Origin: an uncultured Thermomicrobiaceae bacterium
Lineage (GTDB): Bacteria; Chloroflexota; Chloroflexia; Thermomicrobiales; Thermomicrobiaceae
Length of the DNA: 64,000 nt
Assembly: GCA_938082375.1 (NCBI GenBank)
Contig: CALKCJ010000038.1
Location: 109,857 to 173,856, forward strand
Direction: 5' to 3'
Part shown: positions 1 through 8,981 of the stretch, piece by piece
Layout: every line of letters starts with the position of its first letter
Numbering within the stretch: the stretch's first letter is position 1
The notes under the pieces: generated by a model
The model's input: the letters and a program-made list of their open reading frames with translations, nothing else
Told to the model about the DNA's origin: nothing
The model's database searches: none
Position numbers and translations under genes: made by a program

Positions 1-189
1 CGCGCGCTCGAAGTACTCGTGCCCTCGGCGTTCCAGCTCTCGCTTTAAGCCAGCTGCGAACCACGCCAGGTTGGGGCTCGCCGGCACCCCCACTGTCGTA
101 AAGGTTCCCCGCTCCGGTTCGCCCCGGTCGAGGTTCATCGTTGCGATCAGCGGTTCAGACTGCATACCCGCTGTGGTCTCACCGTTCAC
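1..189 (-). CDS. Hypothetical protein, 3' end outside window
   Basis: An open minus-strand frame runs off the left edge. I place the start at a GTG at 189, which follows an AAGGAGA ribosome-binding sequence with about 11 nt spacing; an in-frame ATG at 165 is the alternative. About 63 N-terminal residues are visible, including a charged segment rich in Glu and Arg near the edge. No signal peptide or recognisable family motif is present in this part, so I assign no function. It lies about 100 bp downstream of the lipid kinase gene and reads in the same direction, so the two could share a transcript. Confidence 0.5.
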   Translation of the reverse strand, partial: MNGETTAGMQSEPLIATMNLDRGEPERGTFTTVGVPASPNLAWFAAGLKRELERRGHEYFERA

Positions 190-292
190 TTCTCGTGTGT
201 CTCCTTATGATTCGTTCTGAGTCCTGAAGCAGCCACTCGCCCGCTGCGCACACGGGCAGCGCGCCTGATTGTCGCAGAAGCAGCTGTTCTGG

Positions 293-1306
293 TCAACCTC
301 GGCCGGTGCCCTCGCACGTGCCGCGCGGTACTCGGATAGCGATGGCGCGCTGGCGCACGCTGGCCCGCACATCGGTCGTTCCCGGCTGCTCGCCGTCCAT
401 CTCGATACGGAGTGGCTCGGGCGCGCGGATCTCGGCGTGGTGTGCCGTCCAGTGCTCAACTGCCGAGTGGCCCAGGTGCCTGCCGCTGTAGACTGCCGGA
501 AGCAATGAGGTCAGCACCTGCCAGCGCGAGACGTCGCGCAGGATGAACACTTCGAGCAGCCCGTCGGTCACCGAGGCCATCGGCGCGATTCGCATGCCAC
601 CCGCGTGGAAGCGGCCGTTCGCCAGCGCCACCATCAGTGCCGGTCCGCGATGCACCAGCTCGTCGTCCACCCAGAGCTCGAGCGGGCGACTGCGGTAGCG
701 CAGGATAGTCCAAGCAGCACCAACCAGATAAGCGAGAAAGCCGCCGAACATCTTGTGCGACCCGCTGACCCAGGCAGCCGTCTCGGCCCCCAGGCCGACA
801 TCGGCCATATTGACGAAATAGCGCCGCTCCGACCGCCCGCAGGGACGGCGATACTCTACCACACCGGCATCGACCCAGCAGACTTCACCATCGCGCAGGA
901 GGCTCACGACCTGCTCTGGCCGGCTGATCCCGAAGAGCCGGGGAAAGTCGCGACCTGTGCCGCAGGGAACAATTGTCAGCACCGCGTCCGAGGCGAAAGG
1001 TCGGCCGTCTTCGTCGAGGTAGCCGTTGACGACCTCGTTGAGCGTACCGTCTCCGCCGACAACAATCAGCTCGCGGGCACCCTGCTGCAGCAGCCCGCGG
1101 GCGATCAGCGTAGCATCGCCAGGCTTATCCGTCCTGTACTCCTCTACCCACAACCCGAGCGCTTCGAGCCGGCGCTTAAGTGGGGGCCAGGCCCGTACCG
1201 GACGGCCACTACCGGAAGCGGGGTTGACGATAGCATGGACTGTCTCGACGACCAGCCCGCCACTCGTCCAGACTGGGGTCGCCTGTTTGCGGATCTCTCG
1301 AGACAT
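293..1306 (-). CDS. Diacylglycerol kinase-like lipid kinase (YegS/BmrU family)
   Basis: The 337-residue product has the hallmarks of the DAGK catalytic domain: an N-terminal VNPASGSGR nucleotide-binding segment near residue 28 and the GGDGTLNE motif at residues 84-91, followed by the PCGTGRDF segment typical of NGTANDF-type loops. Family members phosphorylate lipids such as diacylglycerol at the cytoplasmic face of the membrane. The ATG at 1306 is preceded by AGGAGG with 8 nt spacing, so the start is well supported. The length fits the family. The lipid substrate cannot be told from sequence; a role in phospholipid turnover is inferred from the family only. Confidence 0.9.
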   Translation of the reverse strand: MSREIRKQATPVWTSGGLVVETVHAIVNPASGSGRPVRAWPPLKRRLEALGLWVEEYRTDKPGDATLIARGLLQQGARELIVVGGDGTLNEVVNGYLDEDGRPFASDAVLTIVPCGTGRDFPRLFGISRPEQVVSLLRDGEVCWVDAGVVEYRRPCGRSERRYFVNMADVGLGAETAAWVSGSHKMFGGFLAYLVGAAWTILRYRSRPLELWVDDELVHRGPALMVALANGRFHAGGMRIAPMASVTDGLLEVFILRDVSRWQVLTSLLPAVYSGRHLGHSAVEHWTAHHAEIRAPEPLRIEMDGEQPGTTDVRASVRQRAIAIRVPRGTCEGTGRG

Positions 1307-1651
1307 TGGCTCGGCCTCCTGCTGTTAGCAGGGTCGAACACGGACGCCTGCGCTCGGGCTTGGGGAATCCTACACCGTTGCGTGCCCGCGTGTCGCCGGC
1401 CGACGTCACCGAGCGCACGAGGCGAGCCACAGCAAACCGGTACCACCAGGTAGTATGACCGTCTCCCGGTGTTCTGTACAGTCATATTTGACGGGATTTC
1501 GTCTCCGTGTTATCCTGCCGGAAAAGTACGGATGGGGCAGTACCAGCGTGAGAAGGGGGACGAAACGCTCGGGGCCGGGGTTCGATCGTGCGGCATCCCC
1601 GTATGCGAAGGATGAATCCGGCCGAGCTGGGAAGGGAAGGGGCCAGGGCCG
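1307..1651. other. Intergenic region between divergent genes
   Basis: This 345-bp stretch separates the divergent lipid kinase and LysM/M23 peptidase genes. Its only clear content is a sigma70-type promoter reading right (listed separately). Short open frames here overlap each other on both strands and have neither ribosome-binding sites nor recognisable products. A GGTTCGAT stretch near 1580 resembles a tRNA T-loop but has no acceptor stem around it. Confidence 0.6.
1488..1516 (+). promoter_or_regulatory. Sigma70-type promoter for the LysM/M23 peptidase gene
   Basis: TTGACG at 1488-1493 and TATCCT at 1511-1516 are separated by exactly 17 nt, matching the -35/-10 consensus at nine of twelve positions. 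The expected transcript would start about 130 nt before the GTG start at 1652. Confidence 0.5.
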
Positions 1652-3457
1652 GTGAGCGGCTCGTGGGAGAAAGGGCACGAGTCGGCGACTCGGCGCGTAT
1701 CCGCCCGGATCGCTCCGCTAGGTGATGGGCAGCCACAGTTCGGGTGGCGGCCCGATCCGGCTGAGCGCGTGAGCGGCTGGACGAACGGCCACGGAGCCCA
1801 GCCTCCAAGCAGTTCCCAGGACGGGAACCGCCCTACCCTACCAGCCAATGGCGCGACGGCGGGCGCGCGCCCGTATGCGCGACCCGTCGCGACCGGCTCG
1901 CGTCCTGTCGATCATCCCCCGCCTCTCGCAGTGATCCGGACGTCAGCGAGCGACGGGCGCCCACACGCGTCGGTCGCGCCCAACCCCCTGCACCCACCCG
2001 AACTCGATCTCGCTCCGGCGAGACCAGACGTTCTCGCAGCATCCCAGCCAGCGGCTGTCCCTCCCAGAAGATGGCCGAGCCCGGTCGTCCAGGGCTGGCG
2101 CAGCAGATGGCGGATGCTGGCCCACGGGCTCGTCCTCACCGTCGCACTCGTAACGGCGGTCAGCGGCGGCTTCTGGGTGCGTGAGTTACCGGTGCAGCGG
2201 CCGGGCGGCACTGACCAGATCGTCGCGGTCGGGCCTGCCGGCCCGGTCGCGCAGCAGGCCACGAGCTCGTTGCTCCTCGCGGTGGGTTCGATTTCGACAG
2301 ACATGATGTCCGGTTATCTCTCGACCGGCGGGCTGGCAGTGACTCCTGACGTGTTGCAGATCAACACCTATGTCACTGCCAAGGGGGAGACCATTTACGA
2401 TGTCGCGCAGGCGACTGGGCGCTCGCCCGAGACGCTTCTCTGGGCCAACAACCTGGTCGACCCGGGCAAACCGCTTCCAGAAGGCGTCCAGCTCCGCATT
2501 CCACCGGTCGATGGGATGTTGCACGTCGTCCGCGAGGGCGACACACTCGAGTCGATCGCGGCGCGCTACCAGGTGGACGTGAGCGCGATCACCGGGTATG
2601 CGCCCAATGGCGTGCAGTATTCCACCGATCTCGTTCCCTTCCGGCTGCTGATGGTTCCCGGCGGCAAGATGCCGAGCCGGGATCGCGTCATCATGTACAC
2701 CGTCCAGGAGGGGGATACTCTCTGGCGGATCGCCGAGCGGTTCGGTCTGCAGACGAAGACGGTCACGCTGGCCAACAGCCTGCCTGACCCGGAACTGATC
2801 CACCCGGGGCAGCAACTGGCGATCCTGCCCACTGACGGGGTGATGGTGCAGGTCAGGGACGGGGATACTGTCGAGTCGCTCGCCGAGTACTGGGGGGTTG
2901 ACCCCCAAGTCATCCGGGACTACCCGATGAACGGACTGGGTGAGAACGGCGTGCTCCGAGTAGGCCAGTACGTGATGATCCCGGGTGGTGAGCCGCCTCC
3001 GCCACCGCCGCCCCCGCCACCACCGCCACCACCGCCAGCGGCGCCAGCGAGGGCCTCGTCGCCAGCGCCACCGCCGGCCCCGCGGCAGACACCTAGCGGC
3101 TCGTTCATCTGGCCGACGACCGGGGTGATCACCCAGTACTTCCACGCCGCCCACAACGGCTGGGACATTGCCAACCGAATGTATACCGAGATCTGGGCGG
3201 CCGACAGCGGCACGGTGATCTTCTCCGGCTGGAACAATTACGGCTTGGGCTACGCAGTAGCGATCGACCACGGGAATGGCTACGTGACCTGGTACGGGCA
3301 CATGGCGGAGCCGCCGCCAGTGCAGGTAGGGCAGTGGGTGAACCAAGGGCAGTACATCGGGCCGATGGGGAGCACCGGCTACTCCACCGGGCCCCACGTC
3401 CACTTCATCATCATGTATAACGGGGTCTACCAGGATCCGGCCTGGTACTTGAATTGA
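1652..3457 (+). CDS. Membrane-anchored LysM / M23 peptidoglycan endopeptidase
   Basis: The 601-residue protein has a disordered Pro/Ala-rich cytoplasmic region (1-150), one transmembrane segment (about 155-175), four LysM-like repeats (about 240-284, 289-337, 348-393, 397-446), a run of about 15 prolines (about 448-462) and a C-terminal M23 domain (485-590). Zinc ligands are visible as H501/D505 and the HVH motif at 582-584, with YGHM near 549, so the catalytic domain looks active. It probably cleaves peptidoglycan cross-links outside the membrane, with LysM binding the glycan, like NlpD/DipM-type hydrolases. The GTG start has AAGGGG 9 nt upstream. mreB and mreC follow, in keeping with a role in wall growth. 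The polyproline stretch would need EF-P for smooth translation. Confidence 0.88.
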   Translation: MSGSWEKGHESATRRVSARIAPLGDGQPQFGWRPDPAERVSGWTNGHGAQPPSSSQDGNRPTLPANGATAGARPYARPVATGSRPVDHPPPLAVIRTSASDGRPHASVAPNPLHPPELDLAPARPDVLAASQPAAVPPRRWPSPVVQGWRSRWRMLAHGLVLTVALVTAVSGGFWVRELPVQRPGGTDQIVAVGPAGPVAQQATSSLLLAVGSISTDMMSGYLSTGGLAVTPDVLQINTYVTAKGETIYDVAQATGRSPETLLWANNLVDPGKPLPEGVQLRIPPVDGMLHVVREGDTLESIAARYQVDVSAITGYAPNGVQYSTDLVPFRLLMVPGGKMPSRDRVIMYTVQEGDTLWRIAERFGLQTKTVTLANSLPDPELIHPGQQLAILPTDGVMVQVRDGDTVESLAEYWGVDPQVIRDYPMNGLGENGVLRVGQYVMIPGGEPPPPPPPPPPPPPPPAAPARASSPAPPPAPRQTPSGSFIWPTTGVITQYFHAAHNGWDIANRMYTEIWAADSGTVIFSGWNNYGLGYAVAIDHGNGYVTWYGHMAEPPPVQVGQWVNQGQYIGPMGSTGYSTGPHVHFIIMYNGVYQDPAWYLN

Positions 3458-3581
3458 TCGTACGAACGAGGCAGGTGACGCGGATGCAGGCCACGGCGAA
3501 GAGACGCGGCACACGCGCTACCGGGCGGTGCGCTGAGCTCTCCGGTACGACGGGCCGCCAGACGTGGGAGGCGCAAGGAGC

Positions 3582-4646
3582 ATGATTCGCCCGCTGAGCG
3601 CGCTCTTCGGCTTGTTCAGCCGTGATCTGGGGATCGACCTGGGCACGGCCAATACCCTCGTCTACGTGCGCGGCAAGGGGATCGTCATCTCTGAGCCATC
3701 GGTCGTCGCGGTCGATAAGAAGACGCGCCGTGCCCTGGCGGTCGGTGTCGAGGCCAAGGCGATGGTCGGGAAGACCCCGGAGACGATCGTGGCGGTGCGG
3801 CCGCTCAAGGATGGCGTCATCGCCGACTTCGACACCGTGGAGATGATGCTGCACTACTTCATCCGCAAAGTACACGCCCAGCAACTGATCACGCCGCATC
3901 CGCGTGTCGTGATTGGGATACCGAGCGGTGTCACCGAGGTCGAAAAGCGCGCGGCCAAGGACGCGGCGCTGAGCGCTGGCGCGCGGGAGGCGTACACCAT
4001 CGAAGAGCCGATGGCCGCCGCGATTGGTGCCGGCCTCCCCATCAACGAGCCGGTCGGGAGTATGATCGTCGACATCGGCGGTGGCACGACCGAGGTCGCG
4101 GTCATCTCGCTGGGCGGGATCGTCGTCAACTACAGTATCCGGGTGGCAGGCGACGAGATCGACGAGGCGATCATCCAATGGGCGCGTCGCGACCACAACC
4201 TGGTGATCGGTGAGCGCTCGGCAGAGAACGCCAAGATCGCGGCCGGCTCAGCCTACCCGCTCGAGGAGGAGCGGCGTGTGGTACTGCGCGGGCGAGACTT
4301 GCTGACCGGCTTGCCGAAGGCGGTCGAGGTCAGCAGTGTCGAGATCCGCGACGCGATCGCCGGGCCGGTGAACCAGATCGTCGAGTTGGTGAAAACCTGT
4401 GTAGAGGAGACTCCCCCCGAGCTGGTCGCCGATATCATGGAACGCGGGATCGTGCTGGCCGGCGGTGGCGCCCTGCTGATGGGACTGGACAAGCGCTTGA
4501 TGGCGGAGCTGCGGATGCCCGTCTACTTGGCCGATGATCCGCTAACCTGTGTCGCCCGCGGCACCGGGCGCGTGGCGGAGGCGCTCCACCTCTACCAGCG
4601 GGCGCTGGCGGGAAACCAGCAGCGGCGCACGCCCGCGCGCTCCTGA
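3582..4646 (+). CDS. mreB: Rod shape-determining protein MreB
   Basis: The product is an actin-like ATPase of 354 residues. It shows phosphate-1 (GIDLGTANTLVY), phosphate-2 (VDIGGGTTE) and adenosine (GIVLAGGGALL) motifs and the family's EEPMAAAIGAG segment. MreB forms membrane-bound filaments that guide lateral wall synthesis. I chose the ATG at 3582 because GGAGG lies 10 nt upstream; a GTG at 3564 would add six residues but lacks a ribosome-binding site. mreC follows at once, but mreD, rodA and pbp2 do not: murT comes next instead. Confidence 0.96.
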   Translation: MIRPLSALFGLFSRDLGIDLGTANTLVYVRGKGIVISEPSVVAVDKKTRRALAVGVEAKAMVGKTPETIVAVRPLKDGVIADFDTVEMMLHYFIRKVHAQQLITPHPRVVIGIPSGVTEVEKRAAKDAALSAGAREAYTIEEPMAAAIGAGLPINEPVGSMIVDIGGGTTEVAVISLGGIVVNYSIRVAGDEIDEAIIQWARRDHNLVIGERSAENAKIAAGSAYPLEEERRVVLRGRDLLTGLPKAVEVSSVEIRDAIAGPVNQIVELVKTCVEETPPELVADIMERGIVLAGGGALLMGLDKRLMAELRMPVYLADDPLTCVARGTGRVAEALHLYQRALAGNQQRRTPARS

Positions 4647-4672
4647 CGGCGCATAGCGAGAGCCTGCGGTGA

Positions 4673-5491
4673 GTGATGACACTCACAGTTCGGCAGGTCG
4701 CGATGCTGGTAGCCCTCTTCGTGGCCACCAGCACGACGCTGATCCTGCTCGATCACCAACAGCGCCTGGACGCGGTGAAGGGGCCAGTGAACCGCCTGGC
4801 CCGGGCGGTCGAGTGGTCCCTCTCCCAGGCACTCGATGAGGCACCCTGGGCCGGACGCGGCAACCAGAGCGAGCTCCAGGCTGAGCTGGAGGCGCTGCGC
4901 GCCGAGCGAGATCGGCTGCTCGCCGAGAATGCTCGCCTCAAGCAGCTCGAGCGGGAAGTCGCGCAGCTCCGCCAGCAGCTCGGCTTCAAGCAGCAGAACC
5001 CGAGCCTGACCCTCGTGCCCGCCAACGTGATCGCCTATGACCCTGGCGCGCTGCAGCAGGCGATCGTGATCGACCGCGGGGCTGACGACGGCATCGAGGT
5101 CGGCATGCCGGTGGTCAGTCCGGATTTCCTGGTCGGCTTGGTCACCGAGGTCGAGGCCGACCGCGCTCGGGTCACGCTGCTCATCGACTCGAGCATGCAG
5201 ATCGGCGCACTCCTCCAAGACAGCCAAGCCGAGGGTATCCTCTACGGCCAGTGGCAGCGCGGCGGGCTGCTGGAACTGCGACATCTCGATCCGAAGACGC
5301 CGGTGCGCGAGGGCGCGCTAGTCGTCACCTCGGGCCGCACCGCGCGCGTCCCGGCTGGGCTGGTGATTGGAACGGTCTACGGGGGGCAGCGCGAGGTCGA
5401 GGCGAACGAGCTGCGGCTCGCGGTGCGGCCGCTGGTAAACTATAAGACGCTGCGTTCGGTCAGTGTGATCCTCGCCGGTAAAGACCAGTAG
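4673..5491 (+). CDS. mreC: Rod shape-determining protein MreC
   Basis: The 272-residue product has one N-terminal membrane anchor (about residues 8-25), a coiled coil rich in Glu, Leu and Arg (about 65-105) and the beta-rich extracytoplasmic MreC core with the GADDGIEVGMPVV and SGRTARVPAGLVIG segments. MreC links MreB filaments to the wall synthesis enzymes. The start is GTG at 4673, or ATG three bases later. It lies 26 bp after mreB and 3 bp before murT, so the four genes mreB-mreC-murT-gatD form one operon. Confidence 0.93.
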   Translation: MMTLTVRQVAMLVALFVATSTTLILLDHQQRLDAVKGPVNRLARAVEWSLSQALDEAPWAGRGNQSELQAELEALRAERDRLLAENARLKQLEREVAQLRQQLGFKQQNPSLTLVPANVIAYDPGALQQAIVIDRGADDGIEVGMPVVSPDFLVGLVTEVEADRARVTLLIDSSMQIGALLQDSQAEGILYGQWQRGGLLELRHLDPKTPVREGALVVTSGRTARVPAGLVIGTVYGGQREVEANELRLAVRPLVNYKTLRSVSVILAGKDQ

Positions 5492-5494
5492 AGC

Positions 5495-6883
5495 ATGGAT
5501 CCTCGACTAAGCCTGGCAGTGGGGGTGAGCCGCCTGAGTGCGACGGCGATTCGCCGGCTGGGGTGGGGCGGTGGCACCGCCCTGCCGGGGCTCCTAGCCA
5601 GCCTGGTCGACCCCGCGGCGCTCAGCAAGCTGAGCCGCCAGCTCCCGGCTGGCTGCGTCGTCGTCGCCGGTACGAACGGCAAGACCACAACAGCGCGGAT
5701 GCTGGCCACAATCCTGAAGCAGGCCGGGCACCGGGTGGTGCATAACCGCGCCGGCTCGAACCTCGTGCGCGGCATCACGGCCGCGATCGCCGAGCAGTCG
5801 TCGCTGCTCGGTCGGGTGCGAGGCGAGATCGCGGTGCTCGAAGCAGACGAGGCGGCTTTCCCCGCCGTGGTGCGTCAGACGAGCCCGCGCATCGTCCTAC
5901 TGCTCAACTTATTCCGCGACCAGCTCGACCGGTACGGCGAGCTGGACACCGTGGCGCGGACTTGGGGCGAAGCCCTGACCGCACTACCGGCCGCCAGCAT
6001 CGTCGTCAACGTCGACGATCCCGCGCTGGCGGCGCTGACCGACCAGCTGGCCAGCCGGCGTCTCACGTTCGGCCTGGCCGAGCAGCGCTGCGCGCTCGAC
6101 CAGCTGCCGCACGCGGCCGATGCGGCGGTCTGCCGCCGCTGCGGTACGCCGCTCACCTACCGGGCTGCCTTTCTCTCTCACCTGGGCGACTACTGGTGCC
6201 CCGGCTGCGGCTTCGAGCGCCCCCCACTCGACGTCGCCGCCCGAGCGATCGCGCTCGAGGGGCTGGAGCGCCTCTCATTCGAAGTGGCAGCGCTTGGCCA
6301 GCAACCCTGGCGGGTGGACATCGCGCTCTCCGGGCTCTACAACGTGTACAACGCCTTGGCTGCCGTCGCTGCCGCCCAGGCGCTCGGGATCGCACCCGAG
6401 CTGATCCGAGCCGGTCTCGCGGCCACGCGGGCCGCCTTCGGGCGGCTGGAGCGGGTGTGCTACCGTGACCGCTCGCTCGTGATCGTGTTGATTAAGAACC
6501 CGACCGGGCTGAACGAGGTCGTGCGGATGCTGACCAGCGCACGGATCGAGGCGCCGCTGCTGATCCTCATCAACGACCTCGACGCCGACGGGCGGGATGT
6601 CTCCTGGCTCTGGGACGCCGACCTTGAGCCGCTGGCCCAGACCGGCAGTCCAGTCTTCACCGGTGGGATACGTGGGGCGGACATGGCGCTGCGGCTGAAG
6701 TACGCTGGTTTCCCCGTGGAGCGCCTGCGTGTGCTCGACGACCTGCCTGGCGCGCTCGATGCCTTCGTGAGCGAGCTGGCTCCCGGCCAGACCGGCTACA
6801 TCCTGCCAACGTACACCGCCCTGCTCGCGCTGCGCCGGGCACTGGCCGAGCGCGGCGTGGCGCCGGCCTTCTGGCGGCAGTAG
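5495..6883 (+). CDS. murT: Lipid II isoglutaminyl synthase subunit MurT
   Basis: This 462-residue Mur ligase homologue has the P-loop GTNGKTTT at residues 59-66, the central ATPase core, a four-cysteine zinc ribbon (CRRCG ... CPGCG, roughly residues 213-235) inserted in the core as in known MurT proteins, and the C-terminal DUF1727 region. With GatD it amidates the alpha-carboxyl of D-glutamate in lipid II, using glutamine and ATP. gatD begins 10 bp downstream, which supports the assignment strongly. The mur-ligase P-loop is intact. Confidence 0.94.
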   Translation: MDPRLSLAVGVSRLSATAIRRLGWGGGTALPGLLASLVDPAALSKLSRQLPAGCVVVAGTNGKTTTARMLATILKQAGHRVVHNRAGSNLVRGITAAIAEQSSLLGRVRGEIAVLEADEAAFPAVVRQTSPRIVLLLNLFRDQLDRYGELDTVARTWGEALTALPAASIVVNVDDPALAALTDQLASRRLTFGLAEQRCALDQLPHAADAAVCRRCGTPLTYRAAFLSHLGDYWCPGCGFERPPLDVAARAIALEGLERLSFEVAALGQQPWRVDIALSGLYNVYNALAAVAAAQALGIAPELIRAGLAATRAAFGRLERVCYRDRSLVIVLIKNPTGLNEVVRMLTSARIEAPLLILINDLDADGRDVSWLWDADLEPLAQTGSPVFTGGIRGADMALRLKYAGFPVERLRVLDDLPGALDAFVSELAPGQTGYILPTYTALLALRRALAERGVAPAFWRQ

Positions 6884-6893
6884 GAGGCGAGCG

Positions 6894-7622
6894 ATGGAGC
6901 TGACGATCTGCTGGCTCTATGCTCGGACGATGAACATCTACGGTGACCGCGGCAACGTGCTGGCGCTGGCACAGCGCTGCCGCTGGCGCGGGATCGAGGC
7001 GCGGGTGATCGAACTCGGCGTGGGCGAGCCGCTGGAGCCGGGCCGCTACGACATCTTCTTCTGGGGTGGTGGGCAGGATCGCGAGCAGGTGGCCGCAGCG
7101 CACGACTTGCAAGGACCGAAGGGCGAGACCTTACGGTGTGAGATCGAGGAGGGAGCGCCGCTGCTGGCGATCTGTGGCGGCTACCAGCTCCTCGGCCGCT
7201 TCTACCGGCCACAGCGTGGCGAGCTCCTGCCCGGCCTCGGTATCTTCGACGCCTGGACGGAGGCCGGATCACGCCGGATGATCGGCAACGTCGTGGTGGA
7301 GAGCGAGGAGTTCGGCGAACTGGTGGGCTTCGAGAACCACAGCGGCCGCACCTTCCTGGGGCCGAGGGCCCGGCCCCTGGGCCGCGTGCGGATCGGCTGG
7401 GGGAACAACGGCGAGGACAAGACCGAAGGGTGCCGCTACCGCAACGCGATCGGCTGTTACTTGCACGGCCCCGTTCTGCCGAAGAACCCGCAGCTCGCCG
7501 ACTTCCTGATCGAAGCCGCCCTCCGGCGCCGCTACGGCGAGATCGCCCTCCTCCCACTGGACGATACCCTGGAGCGGGTGGCCCAGAGCTCAGCCGTACG
7601 CCGCGCCCAGGCGACCCGATAG
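6894..7622 (+). CDS. gatD: Lipid II isoglutaminyl synthase glutaminase subunit GatD
   Basis: The 242-residue product is a CobB/CobQ-like class I glutamine amidotransferase. The nucleophile is C94 in LLAICGGYQ and the catalytic histidine is H191 in CYLHGPVLP. GatD releases ammonia from glutamine and passes it to MurT to make D-isoglutamine in the peptidoglycan stem. AGGAGG overlaps the end of murT. The gene ends 3 bp before the stop of the convergent disulfide reductase gene, leaving no room for a separate terminator. Confidence 0.94.
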   Translation: MELTICWLYARTMNIYGDRGNVLALAQRCRWRGIEARVIELGVGEPLEPGRYDIFFWGGGQDREQVAAAHDLQGPKGETLRCEIEEGAPLLAICGGYQLLGRFYRPQRGELLPGLGIFDAWTEAGSRRMIGNVVVESEEFGELVGFENHSGRTFLGPRARPLGRVRIGWGNNGEDKTEGCRYRNAIGCYLHGPVLPKNPQLADFLIEAALRRRYGEIALLPLDDTLERVAQSSAVRRAQATR

Positions 7623-7625
7623 CCG

Positions 7626-8981
7626 TCACACCTGCTCGGCAACCTTGCGCGCCGCGATCAGGAGCGGATCCCAGACCGGCGAGAAGGGCGGCGCGTAGGC
7701 GAGATCCAGGTGTATGAACTCGTCGACCCGCATGCCGGCATGCAGCGCGGTGGCCACGACGTCGATCCGCTTGCCGGCTCCTGGGCCGCCGACGATCTGC
7801 GCACCGAGCAGCCGGCCGCTGCCCTTCTCAGCGAGCAACTTGACCACGACCCGCGCGGAATCGGGGTAGTAGCGCGCCCGCGTATGGTCTTCGATCCGGG
7901 CGACGCCGTACTCGAAGCCGAGTGCCTGTGCCTCGCGCTCGTTCAGGCCTGTCCTCGCAATCTCGCTCTGGCCGAACTTCGTGATGGCGGTGCCGACGAC
8001 GCCGGGGAAGCGGGCATAGCCGCCGCCGATGTTGATCCCGCAGACTCGCCCCTGCTTGTTGGCAGTAGTGCCGAGCGGGATGTAGGCCGGTCGGCGGCTC
8101 ACCAAGTGGAAGGTCTCGGCGCAGTCGCCGGCCGCCCACACGCCGGGGATGCCAGTGCGCATCCGGTCGTCGATCCGCACGGCGCCGCTCTCCCCAAGCG
8201 GGAGGCCAGCCTGGGCCGCCAGTTCGGTGCGCGGCTGCACCCCGACCCCAAGGACGACCAGGTCGGCCGGGAGCGTCCGCCGGTCGGTCTCCACGGCTCG
8301 CACCCGCCCACTGGTCGCATGGAAGCCGGTCACGCGCTCGCCGAGGTAGACCTCTACGCCTGCCTCGCGCAGCGCCGCCGAGACCAGCGCGCCCATGTCC
8401 GAGTCGAGCGTCCCCATCACCTGCGGGCCGAGCTCGACCAGCGAGACCGCGAACCCGCGGGCGACGAAGGCCTCGGCCATCTCGATGCCGATGTAGCCGC
8501 CGCCGACGATCGCCACCCGCTGCGGGCGCTCGCGCTCGACGACCTCACGCAGCCGGAGGCCGTCCGCGAGCGTCGCGACGCCGTAGATGCCCTGGGCGTC
8601 GGCGCCGGGCACCTCCAGCCGGCGGGGCGCAGCCCCGGTCGCGTAGACGAGCTGGTCGAAAGGTTCACGGTAGGTCGTGCCGTCGACCAGGCGGCGCACC
8701 ATGACGACACGCGCCGCGAGGTCGATGGCGACGATCTCGTGGCCGAGGCGGACGTCGATGCCGCGGCGGCGGTGCTCCTCAGGCGAGCGGGCAATCAGCG
8801 CGTCCTCGTCGTCGACCAGACCGGCGACGTAGTACGGGATGCCTCAGGCGGAGTACGAGGTGTGCTGTCCACGCTCGAAAGCGATAATCTCCAGGTCGTC
8901 GCGCATCCGACGGGCCTGCGCGGCGGCACTCATCCCAGCCGCATCGCCGCCGACGATGACGAGTCGCTCTTTCGTCGCCAT
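7626..8981 (-). CDS. CoA-disulfide reductase-like flavoprotein, probable selenoprotein (TGA = Sec46)
   Basis: Read through one TGA at 8844-8846, this frame encodes a 451-residue FAD/NAD(P) disulfide oxidoreductase of the CoA-disulfide reductase/NADH oxidase family: FAD-binding VIVGGDAAGMSAA (residues 8-20), NAD-binding VAIVGGGYIGIEMAEA, GVWAAGDCAE for the second FAD contact, and the C-terminal dimerisation domain. In this family the active-site cysteine sits in a motif like SYxxCGIPY; here the sequence is TSYSA-TGA-GIPYY, so the stop codon takes exactly the cysteine position (residue 46). Homology continues without a gap on both sides. A SECIS-like hairpin follows (8810-8829). The ATG at 8981 has GGAGAGGAA upstream. 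The alternative is a nonsense-mutated pseudogene, which would be a striking coincidence of position. Confidence 0.85.
8810..8829 (-). promoter_or_regulatory. SECIS-like hairpin for selenocysteine insertion
   Basis: On the coding (minus) strand the stem CGTCG-CC pairs with GG-T-CGACG around the pentaloop GGTCT, leaving one bulged U. The loop starts 21 nt after the TGA at 8844-8846. The E. coli fdhF SECIS has the same GGUCU loop and a bulged U, with the loop about 18 nt after its UGA (from memory). In this hairpin the bulge lies on the 3' side of the stem rather than the 5' side. Confidence 0.7.

Noticed and set aside
1560..1620. tRNA-like T-loop (GGTTCGAT)
   Set aside because: No acceptor, D-arm or anticodon stem can be drawn around it.
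2998..3045. Proline-codon tract as a genomic tandem repeat
   Set aside because: It is an in-frame polyproline hinge of the M23 protein, not an independent repeat.
2186..3514. Long antisense frame of 442 codons on the minus strand
   Set aside because: It lies over the LysM/M23 gene, arises from GC-rich codon bias and shows no family motif.
8844..8846. Nonsense mutation making the reductase a pseudogene
   Set aside because: The TGA falls exactly on the catalytic cysteine, the rest of the frame is intact and a SECIS-like hairpin follows, so Sec is more likely than decay. It cannot be fully excluded without genome data.
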